Part shown: in pieces, positions 1 through 10,994 of the stretch | How the letters are laid out: every line of letters begins with the position of its first letter | How positions within the stretch are numbered: the stretch's first letter is position 1 | From: an uncultured Acetobacteraceae bacterium | GTDB taxonomy: Bacteria > Pseudomonadota > Alphaproteobacteria > Acetobacterales > Acetobacteraceae | Assembly (NCBI GenBank): GCA_937873205.1 | Contig: CALMVO010000016.1 | Location: forward strand, 1-32,200 | Reading direction: 5' to 3' | DNA length: 32,200 nt | Notes under the pieces: model-generated | Seen by the model: only the letters and a program-made list of their open reading frames with translations | Databases searched by the model: none | Told to the model about the DNA's origin: nothing | Made by a program: the position numbers and the translations under genes

Positions 1-664
1 CGGGCTGGTGCGGATCGCCGCACCGCACCGCGCCGACCTCTACCGCGCCGGCGCCGCCGGGCTGATCGTCGACGAGGCGCCGCTGGCGACGCTGCTGGAG
101 GACGGACGCCGCCGCGTCTGGGTGTGCGGCCCGGGACTGGCGCACGACGAGGTGGCGGCGGCGCTGCCGGCGCTGCTGGCGGCGGGGCGGCAGGTGGTGG
201 CCGATGCGGGGGCGCTGACCGAGGCCGCCGGCGCGCCGGAGCGGCTGCGGGGCGTGTGCGTGGCGACGCCGCACGCGGGCGAGTTCGCGCGGGTGTTCGG
301 CGACCCGGGCCGGGACCGGGTGGGTGCGGCGCGGCGGGCGGCGCGATCGTTTGGCGGCGTGCTGGTGCTGAAGGGGTCGGACACCGTGGTGGCGGCGCCG
401 GACGGCCGGGTGTCGATCAACGACAACGCCGATGCCTGGCTCGGCACCGCGGGCTCCGGCGACGTGCTGTCAGGGGTGGTGGGCGCCTGCCTGGCGGGTG
501 GGATGGCGCCGTTCGAGGCGGCGTCGGCGGCGGTCTGGCTGCACGGGCAGGCCGGAGCCCTGGCAGGCGCCGGGCTGATCGCCGAGGACCTGCCGCGGCA
601 CCTGGCGCAAGCGTGCGTGCTGGCGCGCGCCGCGGCCGCGGACTTGCCGGCCTCCACATCCTGA
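1..664 (+). CDS. nnrD: ADP-dependent NAD(P)H-hydrate dehydratase, C-terminal part (5' end outside window)
   Basis: The reading frame is open from base 2, so the gene starts upstream and only about the last 220 codons are present. The family uses ADP or ATP to dehydrate damaged NAD(P)H hydrates back to NAD(P)H in the cytoplasm. Visible family motifs are PHAGEFARVFG (bases about 269-301), LKGSDTVVAAPDG (about 368-406) and the nucleotide-binding GTAGSGDVLSG (about 443-475), whose aspartate is the catalytic residue in this ribokinase-like fold. In many bacteria this domain is fused behind an NnrE epimerase domain; whether it is here cannot be seen. The stop at 662-664 is followed after 52 bases by tRNA-Leu. 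The methionine-like GTG at base 8 is internal, not a start. Confidence 0.9.
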   Translation, partial: GLVRIAAPHRADLYRAGAAGLIVDEAPLATLLEDGRRRVWVCGPGLAHDEVAAALPALLAAGRQVVADAGALTEAAGAPERLRGVCVATPHAGEFARVFGDPGRDRVGAARRAARSFGGVLVLKGSDTVVAAPDGRVSINDNADAWLGTAGSGDVLSGVVGACLAGGMAPFEAASAAVWLHGQAGALAGAGLIAEDLPRHLAQACVLARAAAADLPASTS

Positions 665-672
665 GCTACAGG
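644..672 (+). promoter_or_regulatory. possible sigma-70-type promoter for tRNA-Leu
   Basis: TTGCCG (644-649) and TACAGG (667-672) are separated by 17 bases, which would start transcription near base 679, about 38 bases before the tRNA. It overlaps the end of the preceding gene. Motif match only; weak -10. Confidence 0.25.
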
Positions 673-716
673 CCGGCGCTCGCGCCAGCCGCTGCCCCGC
701 GGACGGCCGCGTCCCG

Positions 717-801
<85 letters not shown>

Positions 802-853
802 GGATCGACCCGGCCGACGGCCACGTTCCATCCACGAGAGGATCGCCTCGCTC

Positions 854-2191
854 ATGCAGGTCACTGAAACGCTCAACCAGGGCCTGAAGCGCGGCTTCAC
901 CGTGGTGGTGCCGGCGAGCGAGTTGGACGCGAAGCGGACGGCCAGGCTGACCGAGCTCGGACGCACCATGAAGATGTCGGGCTTCCGGCCCGGCAAGATC
1001 CCGCTGGCGATCGTCCGGCAGCGCTACGGCACCGCGGTGGCGGGCGAGGTGCTGGAGCAGGTCGTCAACGACGCCACCCGCGACCTCCTGACCGAGCGCG
1101 GCCTGCGGCAGGCATCGCAGCCGAAGGTGGAGCTGGTCAGCGGGCTGGAGACGAAGCCGGAGACCGACCTCGAGTTCACGCTGGAGCTGGAGCTGCTACC
1201 CGAGATCGTGCAGCCGGACCTGAGCCTGCTGTCGCTCACGCGCCTCCGGGCCGAGCCGGATCCGGCCACGGTAGACAAGGCGCTGGCCGACATCGCGCGG
1301 CGGCAGCGCAGCTTCGAGACCATCGAGGAGGTGCGCGGCGCGCAGTCGGGCGAGGTGCTGACGGTGGATTTCGCGGGCCAGGTGGACGGGGTGGCGTTCG
1401 ACGGCGGCACCGCCAGCGACGTCGACGTCGAGATCGGCGGCGAGGGCTTCATCCCGGGCTTCTCGGAGCAGCTCGTGGGGCTGGCGCCTGGCGAGAGCCG
1501 CACCATCCAGGTGAGCTTCCCCGAGGATTACCAGGCGGCCGAGCTGGCGGGGAAAGCCGCGAGCTTCGACGTGTCGGCGAAGGCGCTGAAGCGGCCGGTC
1601 GAGCGGCCGGTTGACGACGAGCTCGCCCAGAAGATGGGGTTCGAGGGCCTGGAGCAGGTGCGGGACGCGTTGTCCGGCCAGGTGCGGCAGGAGTACGAGC
1701 AGATGTCGCGCATGCGCATCAAGCGCGAGCTGCTCGACCAGCTGGCCACGCAGACGAGTTTCGACGCGCCGCAGGGCATGGTCGAGGGGGAGTTCGGCTC
1801 GATCTGGTCACGGGTCGAGGCGGACCTGAAGGCCGGCAAGCTCGACGAGGAGGACCAGGGCAAGGACGAGGAGACGCTGCGGTCCGACTACCGCAAGATC
1901 GCGGAGCGCAGGGTGAAGCTGGGACTGCTGCTGGCCGAGATCGGGCGTGCCAACGGCGTCTCCGTGACGTCGGACGAGATGGTGCGGGCGATGCGGACGG
2001 AGGCCGGCCGCTACCCGGGGCAGGAGGCCCAGGTGATCGAGTTCTTCCGCAAGAACCCGCAGGCGGCGGAGACGTTGCGCGGGCCGATCTTCGAGAACAA
2101 GGTGGTGGACTACGTGCTGGAGCTGGCGCGGGTCGAGGAGCGGACCGTGACGCCGGAAGAGCTGGCCGAAGTGCCGCCGGCGGAGCTCTAG
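854..2191 (+). CDS. tig: trigger factor, ribosome-associated chaperone / peptidyl-prolyl isomerase
   Basis: Trigger factor binds ribosomal protein L23 at the exit tunnel, holds nascent chains and isomerises prolyl bonds. The 445-residue length is typical. The N-terminal domain carries the ribosome-binding signature GFRPGK at residues 43-48. An FKBP-type isomerase domain spans about residues 164-247, with VDFAGQVDG and [10 protein letters not shown]. The rest is the helical chaperone domain. A purine-rich AGAGGA lies about 11 bases before the ATG, which is a long spacing but no better start is seen. It stands just upstream of clpP-clpX-lon, the common bacterial grouping of folding and proteolysis genes. 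It is separated from clpP by 64 bases, which hold a possible promoter, so the two may be transcribed separately. Confidence 0.97.
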   Translation: MQVTETLNQGLKRGFTVVVPASELDAKRTARLTELGRTMKMSGFRPGKIPLAIVRQRYGTAVAGEVLEQVVNDATRDLLTERGLRQASQPKVELVSGLETKPETDLEFTLELELLPEIVQPDLSLLSLTRLRAEPDPATVDKALADIARRQRSFETIEEVRGAQSGEVLTVDFAGQVDGVAFDGGTASDVDVEIGGEGFIPGFSEQLVGLAPGESRTIQVSFPEDYQAAELAGKAASFDVSAKALKRPVERPVDDELAQKMGFEGLEQVRDALSGQVRQEYEQMSRMRIKRELLDQLATQTSFDAPQGMVEGEFGSIWSRVEADLKAGKLDEEDQGKDEETLRSDYRKIAERRVKLGLLLAEIGRANGVSVTSDEMVRAMRTEAGRYPGQEAQVIEFFRKNPQAAETLRGPIFENKVVDYVLELARVEERTVTPEELAEVPPAEL

Positions 2192-2223
2192 CCGCACCTG
2201 CCGCGGCCAGGCTCCGGGGCGGG

Positions 2224-2252
2224 CTTTCAACCGGCCGGATAATCTCTATCTT
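2224..2252 (+). promoter_or_regulatory. possible clpP promoter (heat-shock-like or sigma-70-like)
   Basis: CTTTCA (2224-2229) lies 16 bases before CTATCT (2246-2251), loosely matching the alphaproteobacterial RpoH pattern CTTG...CTATnT. A separate GATAAT (2238-2243) would be a good sigma-70 -10 but has no obvious -35. Either would start transcription within a few bases of the ATG at 2256. The mRNA would then be leaderless from that ATG, or have about 55-60 leader bases if translation starts at 2313. Confidence 0.3.
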
Positions 2253-2255
2253 GTC

Positions 2256-2960
2256 ATGAGCAACGCGGCGCCGGGGTCCGGCGCCGGCGACCTCAAGGTC
2301 AGGATTGAGCAGATGTGGGACCGCGATCCGGTCGAGATCTACAACAACGCCCTGGTGCCGATGGTGGTCGAGCAGACCTCCCGCGGCGAGCGCGCTTTCG
2401 ACATCTTCTCCCGGCTGCTGCAGGACCGGATCATCTTCCTGACCGGGCCGGTCTATGATCAGGTCTCCGCGCTGATCTGCGCGCAGCTGCTGCACCTGGA
2501 GAGCGTCAACCCGTCCAAGGACATCTCGTTCTACATCAACAGCCCGGGCGGGGTGGTGTCGGCCGGTCTCGCGATCTACGACACCATGCAGTACATCCGG
2601 AGTCCGGTGAACACGCTGTGCATCGGCCAGGCGGCGTCGATGGGGTCGCTGCTGCTGGCGGCGGGCACGAAGGGCAAGCGGCTGGCGCTGCCGAACGCGC
2701 GCGTCATGGTGCACCAGCCGTCGGGCGGCGCGCAGGGCCAAGCCAGCGACATCGAGATCCAGGCCAAGGAGATCCTCTACCTCCGCTCGCGCCTGAACGA
2801 GATCTACGAGCAGCATACCGGGCAGACGCTGGAGGAGATCGAGCGCAAGCTGGAGCGCGACAGCTACATGTCAGCGACCGAGGCGATGGCGTTCGGGATC
2901 GTGGACGAGGTGTTGGCGAACCGGCCGGTGCCGGCCAGCGAGGACTTGGCGCGGAGCTGA
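2256..2960 (+). CDS. clpP: ATP-dependent Clp protease, proteolytic subunit ClpP
   Basis: ClpP forms the barrel-shaped serine peptidase that degrades substrates unfolded by ClpX or ClpA. With the ATG at 2256 it has 234 residues. The catalytic triad is Ser128 (in GQAASMG), His153 (in VMVHQP) and Asp202 (in ERDSYMS). [11 protein letters not shown] (95-105) and the hydrophobic N-terminal stretch [13 protein letters not shown] fit the family. The start is uncertain. The ATG at 2256 has no Shine-Dalgarno and adds a Gly/Ala-rich extension, whereas the in-frame ATG at 2313 is preceded by AGGA (2301-2304) and gives 215 residues, nearer the usual 195-215. clpX follows 108 bases downstream, as usual. 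Confidence 0.96.
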   Translation: MSNAAPGSGAGDLKVRIEQMWDRDPVEIYNNALVPMVVEQTSRGERAFDIFSRLLQDRIIFLTGPVYDQVSALICAQLLHLESVNPSKDISFYINSPGGVVSAGLAIYDTMQYIRSPVNTLCIGQAASMGSLLLAAGTKGKRLALPNARVMVHQPSGGAQGQASDIEIQAKEILYLRSRLNEIYEQHTGQTLEEIERKLERDSYMSATEAMAFGIVDEVLANRPVPASEDLARS

Positions 2961-2962
2961 TC

Positions 2963-2984
2963 CGGCCGGCCTCTGGGCCGGCTG
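2963..2984 (+). terminator. strong hairpin between clpP and clpX (possible attenuator)
   Basis: GCCGGCC (2965-2971) and GGCCGGC (2976-2982) form a perfect 7-bp stem with loop TCTG, extended to 9 bp by a G-T and a C-G pair (2963/2984). It begins two bases after the clpP stop. No T-run follows, so it is not a classic intrinsic terminator; it may reduce read-through or protect the clpP mRNA 3' end. Confidence 0.4.
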
Positions 2985-2990
2985 CCGCAC

Positions 2991-3020
2991 TTGATGAAGT
3001 TTCCGGGACGGGTCTAGTCT
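2991..3020 (+). promoter_or_regulatory. possible clpX promoter
   Basis: TTGATG (2991-2996) and TAGTCT (3015-3020) are 18 bases apart, giving a sigma-70-like promoter about 48 bases before the clpX ATG. The -35 region reads CTTGATGAA, which also resembles an RpoH -35. Motif match only. Confidence 0.35.
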
Positions 3021-3068
3021 TGCCAGCTTGACCGGTGGCAGCGGTGCCTGTCCCAGGTAGGAGTTGCC

Positions 3069-4325
3069 ATGCCGAGACCGAGCGACACCAAGAACACGCT
3101 GTACTGCTCGTTCTGCGGCAAGTCGCAGCACGAGGTGCGCAAGCTCATCGCCGGACCGACTGTGTTCATCTGCGACGAGTGCGTCGAGCTGTGCATGGAC
3201 ATCATCCGGGAAGAGCACAAGACCCACTTAGTGAAGTCGCGCGACGGCGTGCCAACGCCCAAGGAGATCTGCAAGGTCCTGGACGACTACGTGATCGGCC
3301 AGTTCCACGCCAAGAAGGTGCTCTCGGTCGCGGTCCACAACCACTACAAGCGTCTGGCGCATGGCGCCAAGAACAACGACGTCGAGATCGCCAAGTCCAA
3401 CATCCTGCTGCTGGGCCCGACCGGCTCGGGCAAGACCCTGCTGGCGCAGACGCTTGCCCGCATCCTCGACGTGCCGTTCACGATGGCCGACGCCACCACG
3501 CTGACCGAAGCCGGCTATGTCGGCGAGGACGTCGAGAACATCATCCTGAAGCTGCTGCAATCGGCCGACTACAACGTCGAGCGGGCGCAGCGCGGCATCG
3601 TCTACATCGACGAGATCGACAAGATCAGCCGCAAGTCGGACAATCCGTCGATCACCCGCGACGTCAGCGGCGAGGGCGTGCAGCAGGCGCTGCTCAAGAT
3701 CATGGAGGGTACCGTCGCCTCGGTGCCGCCGCAGGGTGGGCGCAAACACCCGCAGCAGGAGTTCCTGCAGGTCGACACCACCAACATGCTGTTCATCTGC
3801 GGGGGTGCCTTCGCCGGGCTCGAGAAGATCATCGGCGCCCGCGGCAAGGGGGCCGGAGTCGGCTTCGGCGCGCACGTGCAGGCGCCCGACGAGCGCCGCA
3901 CCGGCCAGGTGCTGCGGGAAGTCGAGCCCGAGGACCTGCTGAAGTTCGGGCTGATCCCGGAGTTCATCGGCCGTCTGCCGGTGGTGGCGACGCTGGAGGA
4001 CCTGGACGAGGCGGCGCTGATCGAGATCCTGACCAAGCCGAAGAACGCGCTGGTCAAGCAGTACGCACGGCTGTTCCAGATGGAGGGAGTGAAGCTCTCC
4101 TTCACTGAGGATGCGCTGAAGCACATCGCGCTGCGGGCGATCGCGCGAAAGACCGGCGCTCGCGGCCTGCGCTCGATCATGGAGAACATCCTGCTCACCA
4201 CGATGTTCGACCTGCCCGGGCTCGAGAACGTGGACGAGGTGGTGATCAACCGCGACGTGGCCGAGAACAAGGCCAACCCGGTGTTCGTCTACGGGCAGGA
4301 GCGGCCGGCCGAGCAGTCGGCCTGA
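3069..4325 (+). CDS. clpX: ATP-dependent Clp protease ATP-binding subunit ClpX
   Basis: ClpX is the AAA+ unfoldase that recognises tagged substrates and feeds them to ClpP. The protein is 418 residues, normal length. An N-terminal C4 zinc finger uses Cys13, Cys16, Cys35 and Cys38. Walker A is GPTGSGKT (116-123), the pore loop is GYVG (149-152), Walker B is IVYIDEID (177-184), the RKH loop is at 225-227 and sensor II is GARGLRS (363-369). AGGAG seven bases before the ATG is a clear ribosome binding site and fixes the start. It lies between clpP and lon. In alphaproteobacteria this protease pair controls cell-cycle regulators; that role here is inferred from the family. Confidence 0.98.
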   Translation: MPRPSDTKNTLYCSFCGKSQHEVRKLIAGPTVFICDECVELCMDIIREEHKTHLVKSRDGVPTPKEICKVLDDYVIGQFHAKKVLSVAVHNHYKRLAHGAKNNDVEIAKSNILLLGPTGSGKTLLAQTLARILDVPFTMADATTLTEAGYVGEDVENIILKLLQSADYNVERAQRGIVYIDEIDKISRKSDNPSITRDVSGEGVQQALLKIMEGTVASVPPQGGRKHPQQEFLQVDTTNMLFICGGAFAGLEKIIGARGKGAGVGFGAHVQAPDERRTGQVLREVEPEDLLKFGLIPEFIGRLPVVATLEDLDEAALIEILTKPKNALVKQYARLFQMEGVKLSFTEDALKHIALRAIARKTGARGLRSIMENILLTTMFDLPGLENVDEVVINRDVAENKANPVFVYGQERPAEQSA

Positions 4326-4404
4326 TCGCGCCACCCGGACGAGCAGGTCGGCCGGTCGCTCCGATCGCACTTGCCAAGCGCGCCGCAAGGTCCGACATCG
4401 GTGA

Positions 4405-4431
4405 CGGCGCCATGACATTGTCACGGTGCCG
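4405..4431. repeat. imperfect palindrome upstream of lon
   Basis: CGGCGCC (4405-4411) pairs with GGTGCCG (4425-4431) with one G-T. After an A/C mismatch, TGAC (4413-4416) pairs with GTCA (4420-4423) around ATT. It may be a protein-binding site over the lon promoter region or the 3' hairpin of the clpX mRNA. TTGTCA (4418-4423) inside it resembles a -35 box, but the -10 17 bases on (CGGCAT) is poor. The rest of the 165-base clpX-lon gap shows nothing else I can identify except the lon ribosome binding site. Confidence 0.45.
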
Positions 4432-4479
4432 ATTGCGATCCGGCATGCCGCTCTGGGTGCTGGGTCGTGACTGTCCTTC

Positions 4480-4486
4480 AGGAGGT
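4480..4486 (+). promoter_or_regulatory. strong ribosome binding site fixing the lon start
   Basis: AGGAGGT at 4480-4486 matches the anti-Shine-Dalgarno almost fully and lies four bases before the ATG at 4491. The frame is open back to a GTG at 4467, but that codon has no such site, so the ATG is preferred. Confidence 0.8.
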
Positions 4487-4490
4487 CAAG

Positions 4491-6980
<2,490 letters not shown>

Positions 6981-7001
6981 GGTCGGCACGAGGGGTGGTC
7001 C

Positions 7002-7076
7002 GGGCGGTTAGCTCAGCGGTAGAGCGTCTCGTTTACACCGAGAGGGTCGGCGGTTCGAACCCGTCACCGCCCACCA
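7002..7076 (+). tRNA. tRNA-Val (anticodon UAC)
   Basis: Acceptor GGGCGGT (7002-7008) pairs with ACCGCCC (7066-7072), followed by A7073 and encoded CCA (7074-7076). The anticodon stem TCTCG/CGAGA holds loop TTTACAC, giving anticodon TAC. D-arm GCTC...GAGC and T-loop TTCGAAC are canonical. It starts 21 bases after the lon stop and no separate promoter is visible. Confidence 0.96.
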
Positions 7077-7097
7077 GATCCGGCGCGTTCGGCCGGC

Positions 7098-7125
7098 TTG
7101 ACGGGTCCGGACGCGGCCTTTAAAC
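7098..7125 (+). promoter_or_regulatory. possible promoter for tRNA-Asp
   Basis: TTGACG (7098-7103) is a near-consensus -35. TTAAAC (7120-7125), 16 bases on, is a fair -10. Transcription would begin near 7132, about 11 bases before the tRNA. This fits the short leaders of tRNA genes; motif evidence only. Confidence 0.45.
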
Positions 7126-7142
7126 CGCCGCTCACGCCAGAT

Positions 7143-7219
<77 letters not shown>

Positions 7220-7284
7220 CCGCCGGACGTCCGGGGTCGATCGGGTTGGTACTCCCATCGCCATCACGTTGTCCGGTCTCCGGG

Positions 7285-7312
7285 TTGCGGCGGCTCGATC
7301 TCGGCTTAAATG
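7285..7312 (+). promoter_or_regulatory. possible promoter of the nuo operon
   Basis: TTGCGG (7285-7290) and TAAATG (7307-7312) are 16 bases apart in the 160-base gap before nuoA. The perfect palindrome CCGGACGTCCGG (7223-7234), just after tRNA-Asp, also lies in this gap and could end the tRNA transcript or bind a regulator. Motif match only. Confidence 0.3.
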
Positions 7313-7379
7313 CTGCGCTGCACTTTGCGATGACGCTGTTTGAGACTAACGTCGCGCGAAGGATGACCGGACCGGTGTG

Positions 7380-7745
7380 ATGCAGAGCGTGCTGTCTGAC
7401 TACTTCCCGATCCTGGTGTTCATCGTGATCGCGATGGGCATCTCGGGAGCCATGCTCGGTGCCTCGCTTCTGGCCGGCGAACAGAAGCCCTACCCCGAGA
7501 AGGTCGCTGCCTACGAGTGCGGCTTCGACGCCTTCGACGATGCCCGCCGACGCTTCGATGTCCGCTTCTACCTGGTCGCGATCCTGTTCATCATCTTCGA
7601 CCTGGAGGTGGCGTTCCTGTTCCCCTGGGCGGTGAGCCTGGCGCAGATCGGGCTGTTCGGCTTCCTGTCGATGCTGGGCTTCCTCGGCGTGCTGACGGTC
7701 GGCTTCGTCTACGAGTGGTGCAAGGGCGCCCTGGAGTGGGAGTGA
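7380..7745 (+). CDS. nuoA: NADH-quinone oxidoreductase subunit A
   Basis: A small membrane subunit of complex I that helps anchor the peripheral arm. The 121 residues contain three hydrophobic helices (about 9-30, 61-84 and 88-108). The conserved loop [20 protein letters not shown] and the following [16 protein letters not shown] are the family hallmark. The ATG at 7380 is chosen; a GTG directly before it (7377) is in frame. No good Shine-Dalgarno precedes either. A five-codon ORF opened by the ATG at 7362 ends in a TGA overlapping the nuoA ATG (TGATG), so translational coupling is conceivable. It is first in a run of 13 nuo genes. Confidence 0.96.
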   Translation: MQSVLSDYFPILVFIVIAMGISGAMLGASLLAGEQKPYPEKVAAYECGFDAFDDARRRFDVRFYLVAILFIIFDLEVAFLFPWAVSLAQIGLFGFLSMLGFLGVLTVGFVYEWCKGALEWE

Positions 7746-7749
7746 GATC

Positions 7750-8340
7750 ATGACCGACCAGCTGGCACCGATCATGCACCATGACGGGCAGGAGACCGCG
7801 CCGGTCGCCTGGAACCGTGAGGCGCTGGCGCCCGGCCCGGCGCAGGAGGCGGTGATCAAGGGGATCACCGGCGAGATCACCGAAAAGGGCTTCGTGGTCG
7901 CCAACGTCGACAAGCTGGTCAACTGGGCCCGCACAGGCAGCCTGTGGCCGCTGTCGTTCGGGCTAGCCTGTTGCGCGGTCGAGATGATCCACGCCTTCAT
8001 GCCGCGCTATGACCTCGACCGCTTCGGCATCATCCCGCGCGGCAGCCCGCGGCAGGCCGACGTCATGATCGTCTCGGGCACGCTCACCAACAAGATGGCG
8101 CCGGCGATGCGGCGCATCTACGACCAGATGGCCGAGCCACGCTGGGTGATCAGCATGGGCAGCTGCGCCAACGGCGGCGGCTACTACCACTACTCCTACT
8201 CGGTGGTGCGCGGCTGCGACCGCATCGTGCCGGTCGACATCTACGTGCCGGGGTGCCCGCCGACCGCGGAGGCGCTTGTCTACGGCATCCTGCAGCTGCA
8301 GAAGAAGATACAGCGCACCGGAACCATCCTGCGTGGGTGA
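7750..8340 (+). CDS. nuoB: NADH-quinone oxidoreductase subunit B
   Basis: This subunit carries the last iron-sulfur cluster (N2, 4Fe-4S) of complex I, which hands electrons to quinone. Its ligands are visible as the adjacent pair Cys74-Cys75 plus Cys139 (GSCANGG) and Cys169 ([10 protein letters not shown]). The 196-residue length is normal for alphaproteobacteria, whose N-terminal extension is variable. It starts 4 bases after the nuoA stop. Its end overlaps the probable start of nuoC by 8 bases, so the genes are likely translationally coupled. Confidence 0.97.
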   Translation: MTDQLAPIMHHDGQETAPVAWNREALAPGPAQEAVIKGITGEITEKGFVVANVDKLVNWARTGSLWPLSFGLACCAVEMIHAFMPRYDLDRFGIIPRGSPRQADVMIVSGTLTNKMAPAMRRIYDQMAEPRWVISMGSCANGGGYYHYSYSVVRGCDRIVPVDIYVPGCPPTAEALVYGILQLQKKIQRTGTILRG

Positions 8341-8995
8341 TCTGGTCGCGTCCGGTCTGGCCGGCCGGCTGGGCGCCATGGCGTTCGCGCTGTCCACCGG
8401 CCTGGAAGGCGTGCTGTCGGCCGCGGTCGAGAAGGGGGAGCTGGTCGTCCACGTCCGGCGGCAGTCGCTGCCGGGCGTCATGCGCGTGTTGCGCGACGAT
8501 CCGCGCTATGCCTTCCAGCAGATGATGGACCTCTGCGGGGTCGACTACCCGGATCGGCCGGAGCGGTTCGACGTCGTCTACAACCTGCTGTCGGTCACGC
8601 TGAACCAGCGCTGTCGGGTGATCATCACCACCGACGAGGTGGCGGCGGTGCCGTCGGTACACCGGCTGTGGTCCTCCGCCACCTGGTGGGAGCGGGAGTG
8701 CTACGACCTGTTCGGCGTGCTGTTCTCGGACCAGCCCGACCTGCGCCGCATCCTCACGGATTACGGCTTCGAGGGGCACCCGCTGCGCAAGGACTTCCCG
8801 CTCACCGGCCACGTCGAGGTCCGCTACGACGTCGATCGCGGCGCCGTCGTCTACGAGCCGGTCAAGCTGGTGCAGGATCTTCGCAATTTCGACTTCACGT
8901 CACCCTGGGAAGGCGTGATGACGCTGCCGGGCGACGAGAAGGCGCACGAGAGCCGGCAGGGCATCGTCGCCGGGCCGCCCGGCCAGAAGCGTTGA
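8333..8995 (+). CDS. nuoC: NADH-quinone oxidoreductase subunit C (30 kDa)
   Basis: A peripheral-arm subunit with no cofactor that packs against NuoD near the quinone site. The family motif [12 protein letters not shown] is followed by [20 protein letters not shown], as expected. The start is uncertain. I chose GTG 8333, which overlaps the nuoB stop and gives 220 residues, close to the usual 200-220. The in-frame ATG at 8378 would give 205 residues and the ATG at 8276 a spurious extension inside nuoB. No strong ribosome binding site distinguishes them. Separate nuoC and nuoD genes, rather than the enterobacterial nuoCD fusion, are usual for alphaproteobacteria. Confidence 0.94.
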   Translation: MGDLVASGLAGRLGAMAFALSTGLEGVLSAAVEKGELVVHVRRQSLPGVMRVLRDDPRYAFQQMMDLCGVDYPDRPERFDVVYNLLSVTLNQRCRVIITTDEVAAVPSVHRLWSSATWWERECYDLFGVLFSDQPDLRRILTDYGFEGHPLRKDFPLTGHVEVRYDVDRGAVVYEPVKLVQDLRNFDFTSPWEGVMTLPGDEKAHESRQGIVAGPPGQKR

Positions 8996-9009
8996 GCGGG
9001 AGACGGACG

Positions 9010-10260
9010 ATGAGCGACATCATCCTGCGGGACGACATCCCGGACACGATGCAGCCGGACCAGACGGGTGACGGGCGCAGCGTCAAGACGGTCGAGATCG
9101 ACAGCCACTCGCTGAACTTCGGTCCGCAGCACCCCTCCGCGCACGGCGTGTTGCGGCTGGTACTGGAGATGGACGGCGAGGTCGTGGCGCGCGCGGTGCC
9201 GCATATCGGGCTGCTGCATCGCGGCACCGAGAAGCTGATCGAATACAAGACCTACATGAAGGCGCTGCCATATTTCGATCGGCTCGATTACGTTTCGCCG
9301 ATGTGTCAGGAGCACGCGTTCGCGCTGGCGACCGAGAAGCTGCTCGGCATCGAGATCCCGGAGCGTGCGAAGTGGATCCGCACGATGTTTGCCGAGATCA
9401 CGCGGGTACTGAGCCACTTGCTGAGCGTCACCTCGTTCGCGCTCGATTGCGGCGCGCTGACGCCGGCGCTGTGGGGCTATGAGGAGCGCGAGAAGCTGCT
9501 CGAGTTCTATGAGGCGGTATCGGGTGCACGCTACCACGCCAACTACTTCCGCCCCGGCGGCGTCGCCAAGGACATGCCGGTGGGGCTCGACGAGCGGATC
9601 GCGGCCTGGGCGACGGAGTTTCCGAAATTCGTCGACACCCTCGAGGCGATGCTGACCGACAACCGGATCTGGAAGCAGCGCACGGTCGGCATCGGCGTGT
9701 TCACCCCGGAGCAGGCGCTCGACTGGGGGTTCAGCGGACCGAACCTGCGCGCATCCGGCGTGCCGTGGGACCTGCGCCGCACGCAGCCCTACGACATGTA
9801 CCACGAGGTCGAGTTCGAGGTGCCTGTCGCACGCAATGGCGACTGCTACGATCGCTACCTGGTGCGTATCGCCGAGATGCGGCAGAGCGTGCGCATCGTC
9901 GAGCAGTGCCTTGCACGGATGCAGCCAGGACCGATCAAGATCCAGGACACCAAGATCTCGCCGCCGACGCGCACCGAGATGAAGCGCTCGATGGAGGCGC
10001 TGATCCACCACTTCAAGCTCTACACCGAAGGGTACCACGTGCCGCCCGGTGCGACCTATACCGTGGTCGAGACGCCGAAGGGCGAATTCGGGGTCTACAT
10101 GATCGCCGACGGCAGCAACCGGCCCTATCGCTGCAAGATCCGCTCGACCGGATTTGCGCATCTCCAGGCGCTCGACGAGCTGTCGCGGCGCCACATGCTG
10201 GCCGACACGGTCGCGATCATCGGATCGCTCGACCTGGTGTTCGGCGAGATCGACAGGTAG
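9010..10260 (+). CDS. nuoD: NADH-quinone oxidoreductase subunit D (49 kDa)
   Basis: With NuoB and NuoH this subunit forms the quinone-reduction chamber; it is related to the large subunit of NiFe hydrogenases but has lost the metal ligands. The 416 residues include [14 protein letters not shown] (37-50), whose histidine near residue 41-45 lies at the quinone head group in known structures, and [12 protein letters not shown] (65-76). The C-terminus is DLVFGEIDR, as is typical. GGGAGA eight bases before the ATG at 9010 supports this start. The frame is open further upstream over nuoC, but that part is a shadow. Confidence 0.97.
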   Translation: MSDIILRDDIPDTMQPDQTGDGRSVKTVEIDSHSLNFGPQHPSAHGVLRLVLEMDGEVVARAVPHIGLLHRGTEKLIEYKTYMKALPYFDRLDYVSPMCQEHAFALATEKLLGIEIPERAKWIRTMFAEITRVLSHLLSVTSFALDCGALTPALWGYEEREKLLEFYEAVSGARYHANYFRPGGVAKDMPVGLDERIAAWATEFPKFVDTLEAMLTDNRIWKQRTVGIGVFTPEQALDWGFSGPNLRASGVPWDLRRTQPYDMYHEVEFEVPVARNGDCYDRYLVRIAEMRQSVRIVEQCLARMQPGPIKIQDTKISPPTRTEMKRSMEALIHHFKLYTEGYHVPPGATYTVVETPKGEFGVYMIADGSNRPYRCKIRSTGFAHLQALDELSRRHMLADTVAIIGSLDLVFGEIDR

Positions 10261-10267
10261 GGGATCC

Positions 10268-10984
10268 ATGTCCGGCCAGTTTTCCGCGGAGAATATCGGT
10301 CACGGCACGCCCGGCCACGCGCCGCGCCCGGCGACCGACCAGCAGCCGAGCCACTTCGCGTTCGACGAGACGAGCGAAGCCGAGATCGCCACCATCCTGG
10401 CGCGCTATCCGGAGGGGCGGCAGTCGAGCGGCGTGATCCCGCTGCTCTACGTCGTGCACAACCAGATGAAGCGCGACACCGGCAGCGCCTGGCTGCCGCG
10501 CGTCGCGATGGATACGGTTGCGAAACGGCTGTCGATGCCGCCGATCCGCGTTTACGAGGTCGCGACCTTCTACCTGATGTTCAACACCAAGCCGGTCGGG
10601 CGCCACCACCTTCAGGTCTGCACCACGACGCCGTGCTGGCTGCGCGGCTCCGACGACATCGTCGCCGCCTGCAAGGCGGAGGCGGGCCTGCGCGCGTTCG
10701 AGGAGACCAGCGCCGACGGGCTGTTCACCATGACCGAGGTGGAATGCCTGGGGGCGTGCGCGAACGCGCCGATCCTGCAGGTGAACGAGGATTACTACGA
10801 GGATCTCGACTTCGAGCGCACGCGCTCGCTGATCGCGGCCCTGCGCCGCGGCGAGACTCCGGAGCGAGGCCCCACGATCGACCGCTACAACTCGGCGCCG
10901 GTCGGCGGACGCACCACATTGCTGGAAGAGGTCGGCACGCGACATGCCGACGGCCAACCCGGCACCTTGCCGGACGTGGTTTGA
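10268..10984 (+). CDS. nuoE: NADH-quinone oxidoreductase subunit E (24 kDa)
   Basis: A thioredoxin-fold subunit of the NADH-oxidising module carrying 2Fe-2S cluster N1a. Ligands are Cys118, Cys123, Cys160 and Cys164, in the contexts VCTTTPC and ECLGAC. The length of 238 residues is longer than E. coli NuoE (166). The extra is an N-terminal polar stretch of about 30 residues and a C-terminal tail after residue 195, both common in alphaproteobacteria. AGGGGA five bases before the ATG fixes the start, 7 bases after the nuoD stop. Confidence 0.96.
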   Translation: MSGQFSAENIGHGTPGHAPRPATDQQPSHFAFDETSEAEIATILARYPEGRQSSGVIPLLYVVHNQMKRDTGSAWLPRVAMDTVAKRLSMPPIRVYEVATFYLMFNTKPVGRHHLQVCTTTPCWLRGSDDIVAACKAEAGLRAFEETSADGLFTMTEVECLGACANAPILQVNEDYYEDLDFERTRSLIAALRRGETPERGPTIDRYNSAPVGGRTTLLEEVGTRHADGQPGTLPDVV

Positions 10985-10994
10985 GGACGACGTC

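Noticed and set aside
7223-7234. Perfect palindrome CCGGACGTCCGG after tRNA-Asp
   Set aside because: No loop-forming centre and no T-run; a 12-base GC palindrome is easily expected by chance in DNA this GC-rich.
7362-7380. Five-codon ORF overlapping the nuoA start
   Set aside because: Too short and weakly supported to list as a gene; mentioned only as possible coupling.
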